From the NCBI GenBank assembly GCA_033239525.1, contig BSYO01000016.1, forward strand, positions 11,977,045 through 12,041,044: a stretch of DNA of 64,000 nt. The letters are read 5' to 3'. The position numbers were made by a program, and so were the translations under genes. The notes below the pieces were generated by a model. The model saw only the letters and a program-made list of their open reading frames with translations, ran no database searches and was not told the origin of the DNA. The DNA comes from Nepenthes gracilis (taxonomy: Eukaryota > Streptophyta > Magnoliopsida > Caryophyllales > Nepenthaceae). Positions 46,533-59,639 of the stretch are shown piece after piece (the first letter of the stretch is position 1; each line of letters opens with the position of its first letter).

Positions 46533-47221
46533 TGATATGACTTCGAATCTGGATTATTATACAGATTAGGGAACCAAATACTGGTTCACCTAGTTTGAAT
46601 GATTAGAAGAGGGTCTAGTCTTGTACGCTTCAAAATTGGATCCTATATAACACAACAAATAGACAGTCAAAAGATTAGTGGGACTCACTCCCAAGTATAT
46701 TATCCGATATTCAAGTTAATAATTTTTCTTTATTAAAAAAAAAGGATGTAAAGTGAAAATATTTGCAAAATAATTTTGTGAAATACGCTTAATGGAAATT
46801 GTCTTAATGAGAGAGAGAAAATGCGCTTGAAGTCTCTTAGAATTGTCATTTGTTAGCTTTTTAGGCTTTTAGTTGCTCGTTCCCTTTTCTGTTGGAAAGG
46901 AAGGATATATATAGAATTAATGGGTAGTTGATTTCTCTACCAACTGCCCATGAAACCGTTTGGATGGATAAAAGGATACCGTTCGACCGACGGTTCTAAA
47001 CTGGCAGTCGAGTCCGTTAAGCTATCCAGATAAGTGAAGGAAGTTGTCTATCTCCATCGAATAGAATTGGTACCATCTTCATATAAAAGTGAACTAACCA
47101 AATAAAACTGACAGGCTTATCTGCTCACTTTAGACTACATAAGCCTACTAGGACATTGTTCAATTATGGGCCAAACCCTTGATGGATCTTATTCTTGGGC
47201 CAGTGGTAACTATACTCATCA
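46533..47221 (-). repeat. 3' LTR of element 2 (689 bp)
   Basis: It starts TGATATGACTTCGAATCTGG and ends GTAACTATACTCATCA. It aligns with 55690-56392. The adjoining interior on the - strand is purine-rich (GGTAAGAGAGGCTAG), as expected for the polypurine tract. Confidence 0.92.
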
Positions 47222-47717
47222 CTAGCCTCTCTTACCGGGATGCTTGAAATTCAGCCTTCTGACATGATGTTTGAGGATAGTTAGTTGTCCGAACCAATGC
47301 TCCAAGTCCGAAGGATTTCATTGGCTAGCTGGACAAGGATTCTCAATCCGACGAGTTTCATTAGATGTGCATATGAGGACTCTTAGTCCAATGGACTTCA
47401 TTTGTTCTGCCAGCAGTAGAATTAAATGTGAGCTTCTTCGAGTCTTGTACTGTTCTTGAAATTGTACCAGTCATCATTATTGACAACAGACGATTGACGT
47501 GCTATATAGCCTACAGGGTGTTGACACGTATTATTGTTATGATGAGGCGCATCTTTTTAAATTTTCTTTTTATGGTGTCATTTTAACGCCAATGAACTTA
47601 GTATAAATCGTTCAAAATCCTTCATTCTCACGCTTCTTTTGAAACTCCATTGCCCTTCCTTCTCTTAGAATTTCCTTCGTCTTCTTCCTTTTTTTCTAGT
47701 TTTCTCAACCTTCTTCA

Positions 47718-49578
47718 ATGACTGCTAGAGCTAAGGATATTGAATCGATTCTTACATCGGTTGACGTCAACTACCTCCGTGCTCGATACAGGATTCCGAG
47801 CTCGTTGGTGTATCTATTGCCTGGCGTGGGTGGCAGAGCTTACTCTCCATCGGAGGGATACATCATTGTCTATGAAACTCATCTGAAAGGAGGGCTTTGT
47901 TTCCCAATGGCTCCGGAGTTATACAAAATAATGATGGTTCTTCACATTCCGGTTGTAAGGTTGCAACCCAACAACGTCAAATACCTAGTTTCTATGTGTG
48001 TTTCTACATGCATCCATGGCTTGGTGTTAGACACCAAGGTCGTGAAAGTAATTTTTAGATTTCAGCATGGAGTAGATTGGATCTCGATCTCTCCTTGCCT
48101 CGAGTTTGTGTTGAGTGGAAAAAACCATGACTCAACCAAAAGATGGAAAGACCAATTCTTCTTCTTGGCGACTCTCTTTGGATGGGAGCTTTCCAATGAA
48201 TGGGGCTGAGTTACGGCGTATTTCAATACTGAAGTGCTTGAGCACAAGAAGGAGTCAGCGAAGGTGCTGATAGACTTCATCAAAGAAAAATCCGGCTCCT
48301 TCAATGAGAATAAGAAGAGTCAATGGTTGCTGACCGGGTCTCTGGTACAAGCCAAATGAGAGCCTCTTCTAGAGAGGTCGAACGCACCTCTAGCACCATC
48401 AGCTCCCAAGAGGAAGTTCAAGAGAAAACAGAGGCCTCTGCAAATAAGTGAGCATTCTACCTAGGCACCCAAATGTCAGGAGGTCTCAGCCGGATCCTCC
48501 TCCTCCGACAATGACGAAGCCACCATCAACCAGCTAGTTAGAGCAAAGAGGTCATCGATGAGGATGGGCCCAATTCCTACTCCTTCAGCCCAAATGTCTG
48601 GGGCCATCGGACCTAATGAGGGCTGTGAGCTCTCGCAGTCTGCTACCATGGGCAACCCTGAGGCTAGAGCAAGAGATATTCCTATCTCAGCTCCAACCCT
48701 TACTTCATATGGGGAGCTAGCTGTTTTGCCATCTCCGTCTGGATGAGCCCGCTTGACCTTTTAGCCAACTTTGCTGAGGGTGCTTCTTGGATCAACGAGA
48801 CTCAATTTGGGGAGGCAAAGGAAGAGCCTCAAGTTGAGGTTCTGAAGGCCAGCATCCTTGAACTTCCTGCTGAAATTGCTGAGGAACCTTCTTTTGAGCC
48901 CGAGGGATCAGTCAGAACATCTGGTTCTGAACCCCCAACATTTGAGGTTCGAGAGGAATTTTTTTTCAAATGAGTTAGTGAGGCGGTTGAGGTAACCGTT
49001 GCAAAGCCCTTGGAGCCAGAAGTCCAAGAAGTTTTAGAGGTTCGTACAAGTGATGGTCCCACGAGGAGCTCATCCTTCTCCGAGGTATTGGCCGAGCTTC
49101 TTCTAAATTCCTTTGTTATTTATTTTGTAGTTTCTAACTTGTTCTTCTTTTATAACTTCAAGAACTAGCACTTCATCTGGTCTCCCACTGTCGACCATCT
49201 GTCTCAAAACTATATTGAGAAAGAGAAGTCATGGCCTTGAAGGAGTACGTTTTTCGTCTTGAATACGAGTTGTCCGAGACGAAGTATAAGTATGCTCTCT
49301 TTTGTGGCCAGAACTTTAGACTAGAGAGCGAGCTTTGGACCTCCATCAGTTCGAATGATATCAGGCAGGTGATGGAGTACAAATACTGGGACGGTATTGA
49401 ATTTTGCCAACACACTATTAAGATGGTGGTTCCAAGCATTCCCATTTCCATATTTCATCCAAGGAACGCCAGTACTCATAATAGATCAGATATGCTATAC
49501 CGTCCCAGGGATGATGTGGAATCTTGGGATCCTCTACCGGATACCTCACAACCTCAAAACGATCCTCCCTTGGAATAA
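47718..49578 (+). pseudogene. Antisense accessory gene of element 2, nearly intact first part
   Basis: The ATG at 47718 opens MTARAKDIESILTSVDV. An uninterrupted frame runs to 48209 and contains the same blocks as element 1: YRIPSSL, PSEGYIIVYE, LKGGLCFPMAPEL, VRLQPNNVKYLVSMC, and the Trp-containing KRWKDQFFFL motif. After the stop at 48207 the same frame continues (LEHKKESAKVLIDFIKEKSG) to a second stop at about 48358, so read-through similarity shows recent-looking point damage. A Lys/Arg-rich patch (RKFKRKQR) and acidic segments follow. An intron is likely at 49085-49162 (GTATTG...TTCAAG). The last exon gives HPRNAS, YRPRDD and ends PQNDPPLE. Function unknown; it belongs to the putative gypsy-type transposon protein group. 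Confidence 0.82.
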
Positions 49579-50156
49579 AATGTTATATCTTATACTTGTA
49601 CTTTTTTGTAGAGGCATAAAATTTCATTGTGAAAATTGTGTTCATCTTCTCTCTTTCTTTATTATTTATGCGTTTATATATATATGTAATAGGCAGGCAT
49701 TGTAAACTTAATTGCCAAGCTTTTGAGGTAACTTAAGACGTCGTCAACTTGTGACTATTAATCCTCAGCCATGTCAGAGGGCATCACAACTTTAATGTGT
49801 CTGACTTAAGTTTTTGGACTATAATCAGCTAACAATATTATCTCTTTTAGTTTGAGGTCTTCACATTTGTGCTTTAAGGAAGCCCCCTAAGTTTTTAGCC
49901 TTCGGCTTCACGGGGGCCGTTTGGTATTGTGACCAAGTTTTATAATCTGACCTCGTTAGAGTCGCTCAATAACATGACCAAGTTTCATTAACCACCAAGT
50001 GATGGTTCAAGAGGCAGGTCATGTAGTTTGATGAAATGATAAACAAATATTCATATGAATAAAGAACAAATGAATAATCATTTTATTGATAAAATATAAC
50101 AAATTTAATAAGCATTCCAAATGATGCATGCTAATTTTACCTGGACATTCATACAT

Positions 50157-53100
50157 TTACTGATAATACTTCTTTAGGTGAGAAGCATTCCATACCCTAG
50201 GGACAAGCTTGTCATTATGGGTGCATAACTTATACGCCTCGTTTCGGAGAATGGTCGAGATGAGAAAAGGCCATTCTTAGTTGGGTAAGAGCTTGTTCCA
50301 ATCGGCATTCGTGCCAGTAGCTTCAATGCTTCCTAGGATTAAGTCTCCCAATTCAAATTGGTGCACATTCTCCTTTTTGTTGTAATATCGGGCAATCGAT
50401 TACTGATAGGCTATTGTCCGCAAACATGCCATGTCCCAAGCCTCTTCAAGTAGGTTAAGGTTTTTCCATAGCTTTTGAGAATTGTTGAATGGATCAAATC
50501 ATTCGACCCATAGGTTGCGCAGTCTAACCTCTAATAGAATAATAATCTCGATCCCATAGTATAGGCTGAAGGGCGTCTTGGGTCGGCTCTCTAGATATCA
50601 TCCTGTAGGACCATAATACAGATGGAAGCTCGTCCACCCACGAGCCTTCAATACTTTCAAGTTTTATTTTTAAACCATGTAATAATGTGTAGTTGGTAAT
50701 CTGTACTTGTTCGTTAGTTTGCGGGTAGGCAATGAAAGTGTGAACAAACCTTATATTCAACTTAGCACAGTATTTTGTGAACCACTTGTTGGTAAATTGG
50801 GTCCAATTATTAGTTACTACGACTTCTAAAACACCAAATCTACATACAGTACTCTGATGGATGAACTCCATAGCATTTTGTTTAGTGATCCAAGCCAAAG
50901 GGATGGCCTCGACCGACTTTGTGAAATAGTCAATCCTAACAATCATGAACTTCCTCTATCCGGACACAACTGGTAGGAATTCAAGGATATCGAGCCTCCA
51001 TTGTGCGAATGGCCAAGGTAACTACAAAGCTCAAAGTTCTGTATATGGTTAATTGGTGAGGCTCTCATGGATCTAGCAATTCTTATATTTCCATACAAAA
51101 TCCATGACGTCATATTTCATGGTGGGCCAATAGTAACCTTATCGTATGAGTTTAAAAGTGAGATTCTTACCCCCAATATGGGACCTATAAATGTCGAGGT
51201 GTACCTCTCCCAGCACGTAGTTAGCTTCTACTTGCGTGAGACACCTTAGGTATGGGATGGAGTACCCACGTCGATATAACTTTTTATCTATGATGATATA
51301 CCAGCCTCCTGTCTCTTTCACACGGTTGACCTCATTCGGATTCTCTGGTAGTGTGCCATTGGATAAATATTTTTTGTAGGGTGTCATCTAACTTTCTGTA
51401 TCGGCTATTTGTATCATCTCTAGCTCCAGGTCATCTATGCTGGGATTTCTGAGGATTTCATGCATTTCTCATGCGTACTGTTCAGAGTTCTCGGTCGTTG
51501 TGACCCTTACTAGTCGGTCTACTTTTTAGTATTTTTTCCTTGAGATGTGGATCAACTCCGTACAGTCGAATGCCATTGTTATGCTTTAGACTTTAGATAG
51601 ATACTTGAAAAGTTGAGAGTTGGAAGCCTTAAAACTTCCTTATACTTGGTTGACAACCAATTTCAAGTCACCGTAAACAATCAAGTTCTTGGCCGAATAT
51701 TCTTTGGCTAATTTGAGTCCGGCAAGTAATGCCTCGCTCTCTATGACATTATTGGTCACTGGGAATCCGAGAGTCATTAAGTACTTTATTTCTAACCCAT
51801 CAGGAATTCTCAAGATCACACCAGCACCATTGCCTGATTACATTGAAGATCCATCCACATGTAAGGTCCATGCTGGAGCCCCTTGCTGATTGTCGATCTC
51901 AACAAGGTCAAGGATTTTCAGAGTTGGGGTTATTATTTCAACAATGAAATCTGTCAGAGCCTAGCCATTTAAGGCTGGCCACGATCAAAACTCCACGTAA
52001 AATTTGCCCAAATCAATGGGACATTTGACTAGTCTTCCTGACATGTCCTGCCTCTGCAAGATTTTTTTTAGCGGCTGATATATCAGAACAATAATTTTGT
52101 GCGCCTGAAAATAAGGACGGGATTTTCAAGTAGAATAGACAAGTTCCAGTGCCATCCTTTAAGCACGAGAGTTTTGGGTCTCTGGATCCGTCAAGACCTC
52201 GCTGACATAATATACAGGTTGTTGCCTGTCGTATTGTTGTCGAATTAATATCGAGTTCAATGTAGTGTTAGATACTATAAGGTATAAATATAGCTCTTTG
52301 CCTTTTTGAAGGAAAGTAAGAAGTGGGGGGTTTGATAGATACTCCTTTAGTTCTCGGAATGTAACTTCACGGTCGGTCATCCCCTGGAAGCCAATGGCTT
52401 TCATCCCTCTAGGCTTCAAAAAAGAGCAAGTACTACTCTACTAATTTGGCCAAGAAACGGTAGAGCGCTACCAGTCACCCAATAAGCTTCTAGACTTCTT
52501 TCACAGTCCAATGTGGGTTTATGTCGAGGATAACCTTTATCTTTTTAGGGTTTACCTCAATCCTTCATTGTGAACAATAAAGTCCAAGAATCTTTTCGAG
52601 GTCACTCCGAACGTACGCTTAGTCAGATTAAGTTTTATTTGGTGCGTTCGGACGACATTAAACACCTCGTCCAGATCCCGAATATGGTTATCGGTCGCTC
52701 TACTTTTAACGAGCATGTCATCCACATACACTTTCATATTTTGTTAAATTTAAGCTTCAAATATCTTATAGACAAGTAACTGGTAGATAGCACTGGCATT
52801 CTTTAGTCCGAATATTATGATTTTATAACAGTATGTCCCTTAGTCAATTATGAATGACATGTTCTCCTCATCTTCTAGACTCATTCGAATCTGATTGTAA
52901 CCTGAATATGTGTCAATGAAATTCAATAGTTCGTGTCCAGACATTGAGTCCACAAGCGAATCGATCCTTGATAGTGAAAAGCTATCCTTTGGACTTACTT
53001 TTTTGATGTTTGTGAAGTCGACGCATATCCTCCACTTTTCATTATATTTATTGACTATGACCATGTTAGATAACCAATTCGGGTATTGGACCTTATTGAT

Positions 53101-53900
53101 GAATCCAACGTCGATTAACTTTTTCACTTTCTCACGGATAGTAACCAATTTCTCAATTGAATGATTTATTCGTTTCTACAGGACATGTTTATGACCGGAG
53201 AATAGGCCCAACTTATGGACTATTACTCCAATCAGTATTCTTGATATATTAACAGGTGTCCAGGTAAAAACGTTAAAATTCTACCGGAGAAAACTGATAA
53301 GTTGGCTTCGAAGGGATTCTAGTAAAGAACATCCTATTTGAACATACTTTCTGGATCATTGGGATCAATGGGATATGATCTATAGATCCTCAAAACTGGG
53401 CTTTTAATAAGGTAATCTCGTCACAGAAGTCGAAGTCATCTATTGGTTGGTCGGGGAGTGTTTGAGTGATTTGGGACAAGTAACATTTTTTCCTGGACAT
53501 TTGATCACCAAGGACTTCTCTTCTGCCATATGGAGTAGAAAACTTTATTTTTAAGTATGGGATTGAGATCATTACCCCAAAAGTGGTCAGATAGGAACAT
53601 CGGAGGATGGCACTATAAACCGATGGAATGTCCACTATCAGGAAGGAAAGTATCTTGGATGTAGTCCTCAGGTAAGTCCCCAGCGTGACTTCTAATTGGA
53701 CGACCTCCTGAACGGGTACCGACTCATTATCTAGCCTATATAGGGGTCCCTTAGTGGGTTTCATTTGACTCCTCTTTAAACCCAATTTAAAGTATATGTC
53801 AAGGTAAATTAAATTTCTAAAACTTTCATTATCAATAAATACTCATTTTAACTGATAATCCACATCGCCATCAGAAACCATAGTAGATACAACCAAAGTA
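50157..53900 (-). pseudogene. pol: pol of element 2, heavily decayed
   Basis: From high to low coordinates. A protease remnant lies near 53850 (VFIDN), followed by the conserved LEVTLGTYLRT stretch at about 53700. RT runs about 53150-52550, with FIDTYSGYNQIRMS and KVYVDDMLVKSRA; the segment lost in element 1 is still recognisable here (about 52860-52750). RNase H is at about 52420-52050. The second RNase H is at about 51900-51540 (GLEIKY, SEALLAGLKLAKEYSAKNL). Integrase runs 51387-50157, with GEVHLDIYRSHIGGKNLTFK, VEVVVTNNWTQF and ANEQVQI-like text; the second catalytic Asp is changed to Asn. The C-terminal end is the same KKYYQ as in element 1. Many stops and frame changes. Confidence 0.88.
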
Positions 53901-54039
53901 TCAAAATGAAAAGACGATACATAAGTCATATCTTTGTTATTAAAACTAATGAAGCCATCCCTAACTCCTACCCTCGGTTTCTTATGGTCGAGAGTCACAT
54001 TTTGTTAATCTAGGGTGTCATTCTATTGTAACCATATTG

Positions 54040-55120
54040 AAAACCCCAACTGCTACTCGATTCCTTAGTTGCTCAATTTTATCCCCGTCTATTCTTACGG
54101 AGGTCTGTCTGGGTCTTCACAGAAATCGGGTGAAGTGACCTTTCTGGATTAGGTTTTCAATCTCCTTTTGTAGCATTCAATAATTTTCAATGCTGTGACC
54201 TCCGCACCTATGGTAGTGATAATATTTTGATTGATTCCCTCCTTTTGAGTTCTTTAATACCTTCGGCAATTTGAAAAAATTTTCATCACAAATCTGTATT
54301 AGAATGTTAGTACGAGAGTCATTTAAAGAAGTTAGATTCAGGGGCCTGAACTCCCTTCGTACTGTCAGCTCCACCTTCGACTGCTTTCTGGGCACATGAA
54401 AGCCCACATAGTCCCAATTCTTCCTCTTTCCGTCCATCATTCCCGAATGGAAATGGTCCACATGCTTTGTCCGTTTAGTCTTTTCGGCCTCTTCAGCCGC
54501 TATGTAAGTTTTAGTAATGGTTTCAACCTCTTGAAAAGTCTGCGGGTTCTTGTGGGCAAAATACTTAAAAAAGTCTCTAGATTCTAGGGTTGATATGAAG
54601 GCACTCAATTTCACCTCATCAATGAGTTTGGATATCTTGCTGGCCTTAGTCATGAGCCGAGTTAGGAAGTCTTTCAAACCTTCGTTTGGCCCCTACTTGA
54701 CATAGGCAAAGTGTCATGGTTGCTTCTCTTTCCTTTGACTAGAAGCGAACTATGACAAGAAACCATCGGTTAGATCTTGGAACATCCAAATTGAGTTAGA
54801 TTGAAGTTGTTAGAATCAAGCTCGAACATCCCCTTTGAGTGTTAAGAGAAGGTACAGACATATTGCGGCCTCGTCCAAGCCTTAAAAGCTTAGGAGATTG
54901 TGAAAATGGTCAAAATGGTCCATTGGATTAGTACTCCCATCGTAAAGATCTTGGGCCGACAGCTTGAATTTATAAGGGAGTGGATGTGTACGGATCTCCA
55001 TCGTGAATGGTGATCCCCACAAGTTTGCAGTTCGTCCACCAGCATTCCCTCCGAAAACATATTGCCATATTTTTTCAACTTTCTCCTCCATTTGAGGAGG
55101 GGCTGCCATCCTCTTCTCAT
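54040..55120 (-). pseudogene. gag: gag of element 2, decayed
   Basis: Pieces match element 1 gag in order: IRTHPLPYKFKLSAQDLYDG and STNPMDHFDHFHN (55109-54882), then DEVKLSAFISTLESRDFFKY, TITKTYIAAEEAEKTKR and LNDSRTNILIQICDENFFK (54677-54177). The knuckle-like ending reads YHYHRCGGHSIENY: the two Cys of the element 1 motif are now Tyr. Frameshifts separate the pieces. Confidence 0.85.
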
Positions 55121-55674
55121 TGAGAAAAATCCTTAATTCTAAGGAGTTCTATGTGGCATGAAAGGTTAGGCGGCTCACAACTTTCAAAGGGTGCACACTG
55201 TAAGAGGTTCCTCCTTGGTATGAAGGCTCCCTATCATCATGAGAGTAATGAAGATTTCACCTCTCGAGACTATCCTCTCAGGTCCTATAACTTAGACGAC
55301 CCTCTAGGCACGTCAGGACCTTATTGCTCAAGGCAGCTTGGGTCCCAAGGTCTTCAGGACAACGGCCCTTTTCAGTTGGGTGCTTCTTTCCCTTCTTTCC
55401 TTCGCTTGGATGTCGCTGTTTGGGAGGCAGAAGATGGAGCCCCTTTCGGTCGCTCGTCTAGTCGTGTGCAAATGGTTTAAACGACCTTGGAGATATCGTC
55501 TATCCTCATTGCAAGTGCACATGCACAAGGGTCAGAATGATCTTCCGTATGATTGCCCGTAGGAGGGCAGTTGCCACGTGAGGTGCGTCTCTGATCGACA
55601 CGTTGACTTGTACTTTAATGTTCACCATGTTATTCTTTGAAGGAGTGTGGTAGTCAGACTTTTTAATTATTTTT

Positions 55675-55688
55675 CACAGACGGTGCCA
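55675..55688 (-). other. Primer-binding site of element 2
   Basis: The - strand just inside the 5' LTR reads TGGCACCGTCTGTG, complementary to a tRNA ending in CCA. It is near-identical to the site of element 1 apart from transition-type changes. Confidence 0.75.
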
Positions 55689-55689
55689 A

Positions 55690-56392
55690 TTATACGATCT
55701 CAAATCTGAATTATTATATGAATTGGGGAGTCAAATACTATTTTGCCTAGTTCGAATGATTAGAAGATAGTCCGATTTTCGTACGTTTTGAATCTAGATC
55801 CTGTGTAACACAACAAATAAACGATCAAAAGATTGGTGGGACTCACTTCCTGGTATATCCTCTGACATTTAAGTCAATAATCTGTTTTAATTGAAAGAAA
55901 AGAGATGATATAAAGTGACAATGTTTGTAAAAAGATTTTGTGAAGTGTGCTTAATAGAAAGTGTCTTAATGAGAGAGAAAAAATACACTTGAAGCGTTTT
56001 AGAATTGTCCTTTACTAGCTTTTAAAGATTTTGCTTGCTCGTCCTCTCCTTTCCAACTTACTTGCTAGAAAGGAATGATATATATAAAGGAAATGGTAGT
56101 TGATTTCTCTACTAACTGTCCATGGAACTGTTCAGATGGATAATAGGATACCGTTCGACCAATGGTTCTAAACTGGTAGCCGAGTTTGTTAAACTATCCA
56201 TATAAGAGAATGAAGTTGTATGTTCCAATCAGTTAAAATTAGTATCGTCATCATATATGAAGTGAACTGTCCCGATAAGATCAATAGGCTAATTTGCCCA
56301 CTTTGGGTTTCATGGGCCGCCCGAAACTTTATTCAATTATGGCTGAATTCTTGACGGACCTTCCTCTTGGGCCGGTGGTAACTATACCATCA
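55690..56392 (-). repeat. 5' LTR of element 2 (703 bp)
   Basis: It starts TTATACGATCTCAAATCTG (the TG end has decayed to TT) and ends GTAACTATACCATCA. It aligns with 46533-47221 over its length with many substitutions. A TATA-like run (about 56078-56087, TTTATATATATCAT on the - strand) sits where a promoter would be. Confidence 0.92.
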
Positions 56393-56397
56393 CCAAT

Positions 56398-59300
56398 AAC
56401 AGTACATGAAGTTGGTAAAATTTATTCTTCAAATCAAAATTTTTCATGAATTTAATATTTATGAGAAATATTCAGGTACTTTATTTTTGAACAAAATAAA
56501 TAGAAATGCAATATAAAATATTTTGTACATATACTGAAGTATCATACATAATTAAGAAACCTTAAAATATGAAATTGCGGATGAGTTCGACTATAATATT
56601 AAAACAGTGTATTTCTGATAACCCAAGAAAGAAAGTCAATCACAATGCCACTAGGTCCTATAACTCATCATAACAAGTTTGCTCCCCCTAAATGAGAATC
56701 CTAATATTAAGGAACTCTCTCTCTCTCTCTCTTGATAAGTTGTTTCTCCTTCTTTTGAATGAGTCTTGACCGAAAACTCATCAATTATATATATATTTTT
56801 TATTTTTTCATTGGCTTATTTTTTTTAAATTTATATTCAACTAATTCAAGGTCAGCTGATTCTTTAGGTGGTTCAACTATACTTGGAATCATCGGCTTGA
56901 AACACATTGAAGTGATTAAATTCTCAATTAACTAAGTATGATGTGTGTAGGGAATATGTTTGTAGAATAGGATATAAATAATCCTTTTTATAAAGAAATA
57001 AAGATAAGGTGAGTAAACAAATTTACATCTCACTAAGTGCATGAGAATCCATTTATTTTAAAATAAAATTTAAATCATTCACACATTATTAAAAAATTTT
57101 TAAAATTTTAATTTTTTTAAACAAACATTTGTTATTGAAAATAAAATATGAATATATACTCTTACTCTAAATGCATCCCAATCTATATGTAAAATACATG
57201 AGAGAGTTACTTTTTAGTAACAAGAGATATGTTGGCTTTAGAAGCCAAGTCCTAATTCTCGACTCAAACTCATTACCTTAAAGAATGGGTTGGCCAATTT
57301 GAGTACTTATAGATTAAATTAAACCTATTTTCTTTGAGGTCACGTTTGATTGTTATAATCAAACTTGATAGCATTTCTCTTAAGTGTTTCATCTCATGTG
57401 CAAGTTTTATCTCTTTGGGGGAACTATCTTAAGACTTCCTATAAGAAAGATTATGACAATGGAGCTGAATATGACCATTGTAAGGCATGAGTTTCAAAAA
57501 TTTTAATTAAATTGTGATAAATAAAATTGAGGTTAAAATAATTGGGTCAAAATCAATTTTGAAATGGGTCACATTAGGTTGAGTGATACTCGAATGGTGC
57601 CTAATACGCACACATACGTGTTTTGGGTAGAGAGATTGCACCTGAAAGATACCTGATCGAAACTCGATCATGCGTTGGCAAAATCGTCACGCTTGATACT
57701 CACCCAATGGATGTTTGAGCGTACTATTGGCAGATTGTCTGTGTCTTATATATACTTGACATGACGCTCATGCGCTACAATATTTGTCGTAAATCCCGAT
57801 ACGTGTTTGACAAGCGCATATGCGTCTGTCTTCTACAAAAGTTACATCCAATTGATTTTTAGTCATTTTTTGCCAGATTTTGAAAGAAGAAAGAGAAAGA
57901 GAATAGGAGAAGAGAGAAAAGAATAGAGAAGGTTATTTGAAGTAAATTCAAGTAAGACTTTGGTGAATTTGAAATTAAAGTCTCCCATGCCCCATTTCCT
58001 TTATTGATGAATTTTTTTCACTTCTTTGAGTATTTATTATTTTAAATACTTATATATGTTATATTTTCATACTTAAGATGTTTATTCATTACATACATGT
58101 ACTATTTTTTTTATTTTTCTGTAATATTATATGAAATTCATATCTAAACCCATATACATTATATTATTTATCTGAGTTTCTATACCATAATTTATGTATG
58201 TGCTAAAATCAGGTTTATATGATTCTTGAATGTTTTAAATTAGTATATAATATTCTTATATCTTTAAAATCACTAAGTGTATATATTGCATATTTAAAAA
58301 AATTTACTAATTTGGCCCTACATGTTTGCTAATGGTTATGAAATGATGAAATGTCAAAATATTTTTGATTTTTCTGTAATTCTTATTATAAGTAGTTTTG
58401 CATGTTTAAAAATCTCATAATATAGCATTTTATATTTTCAAATAAACATATTTAAATTTTTGTAAAAGTTTAAGTCATTACATGACAAATAATAAAAATA
58501 ATTTGAAAGAAAATTCTATAATTAATAAAAGAATTAATAAAATTTTCTCTAAAATAAGAAAATAAAAAAATTATTTATAATTTTGTAGAGTTTTATCTAT
58601 TTATTTATCAAACTATTGTTAGAAAGTTAGTGGCAATATATTATAGCATGTCATAGTATATTATAGTAATAATCGAATTTTAAATCTATCATCCGTAAAA
58701 GTAGCATTCAATCACATCTATAAGATTATATGTATAATGGCCTACCTACGGATTTTAAATAATAACGTAAGGTCTTTAATTGTGTGAAAGTAAAAATAAT
58801 CCAAGCTTTAATTATTTGCTCATTTGTTGGTAAAGCCTTACTGACCATTGATCCATAAGAATTAGTATGTTTGAATATAATTTCTATAGCATATTTTGAT
58901 TTAAGAATAGAAAATAAAAAATTTAAAAGTTGTGCACGCATGTTGTCGAAATTCATAGCTTTGCATATGAGATTTTATTCGTTGTTCCTTACAGCATGAT
59001 TTATTATAAATGATATGTTTAACTATAAATTATTTATATATCTTACTTATTTAATATTTGGCTCGCTTTTACTTTAATTTTTGGTTAACCCCTCCAAATT
59101 ATCTTGGAACACTTGCAGGTAAGGATGTCGGTTGAGAAGTCGGTTCAAGGAATTAGAACTAGAAATTGAAATGAATTGGATGTAGTACCTTGTCTTAGAA
59201 CAGAAGCCTTAGAATATTTATTTTTGTTTTAGTTAATTGGGTTTATATCAGCTTAGTTATGACAATGTTCCTTTGGATAATATAGTTGGATTTCAATTTT

Positions 59301-59600
59301 TCTTATATTGTCATTCAGTTTCTTTGAGTTTTGTATGGGCTTATCTCATTACGCATGTATTGACATCATGATACGGTCGGTATTTGGAGTCATTTTCAAT
59401 GTGGTATTTTTCAGTTCCTATGTTTATGGTTAGTTATTATCTTTTTGGGTCGGTTGCCTATATTGACTGACAGTTCTTGTCCATCGTCAATTTGAGATAA
59501 TTGGGAACTGATTACAGCTTTGTTTCTAGTCGTAAGTTTTAGAAATGGATCAACCTAATAATATGAATAATTATGAGAAGATGGGTCAATTCCGTTAATT
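56398..59600. other. AT-rich intergenic DNA with a third CpG-bearing block
   Basis: No gene is recognised. A CT microsatellite lies at about 56715-56733. At 57590-57930 a block with ACGCACACATACGTG, GCGCATATGCGTC and similar words is followed by a purine run (GAAAGAGAATAGGAGAAGAG). It resembles the blocks at 31.6 and 38.9 kb. Confidence 0.45.
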
Positions 59601-59639
59601 ATTCTAGTTCGATAAGAGGATGTGACAAACATGTTGATC

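Larger units (their letters stand above)
46533..56392 (-). mobile_element. Ty3/gypsy LTR retrotransposon, Tat type (element 2), old
   Basis: A full-length insertion of 9.86 kb with the same plan as element 1: gag and pol on the - strand, and a convergent spliced gene on the + strand near the 3' LTR. It is flanked by CCAAC (46528-46532) and CCAAT (56393-56397), a 5-bp target duplication with one change. LTR copies differ much more than those of element 1, and gag-pol is full of stops, so it inserted earlier. It is also more AT-rich than element 1, consistent with long decay. Protein similarity to element 1 is clear but far from identical, so they belong to related but distinct families. Confidence 0.93.
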
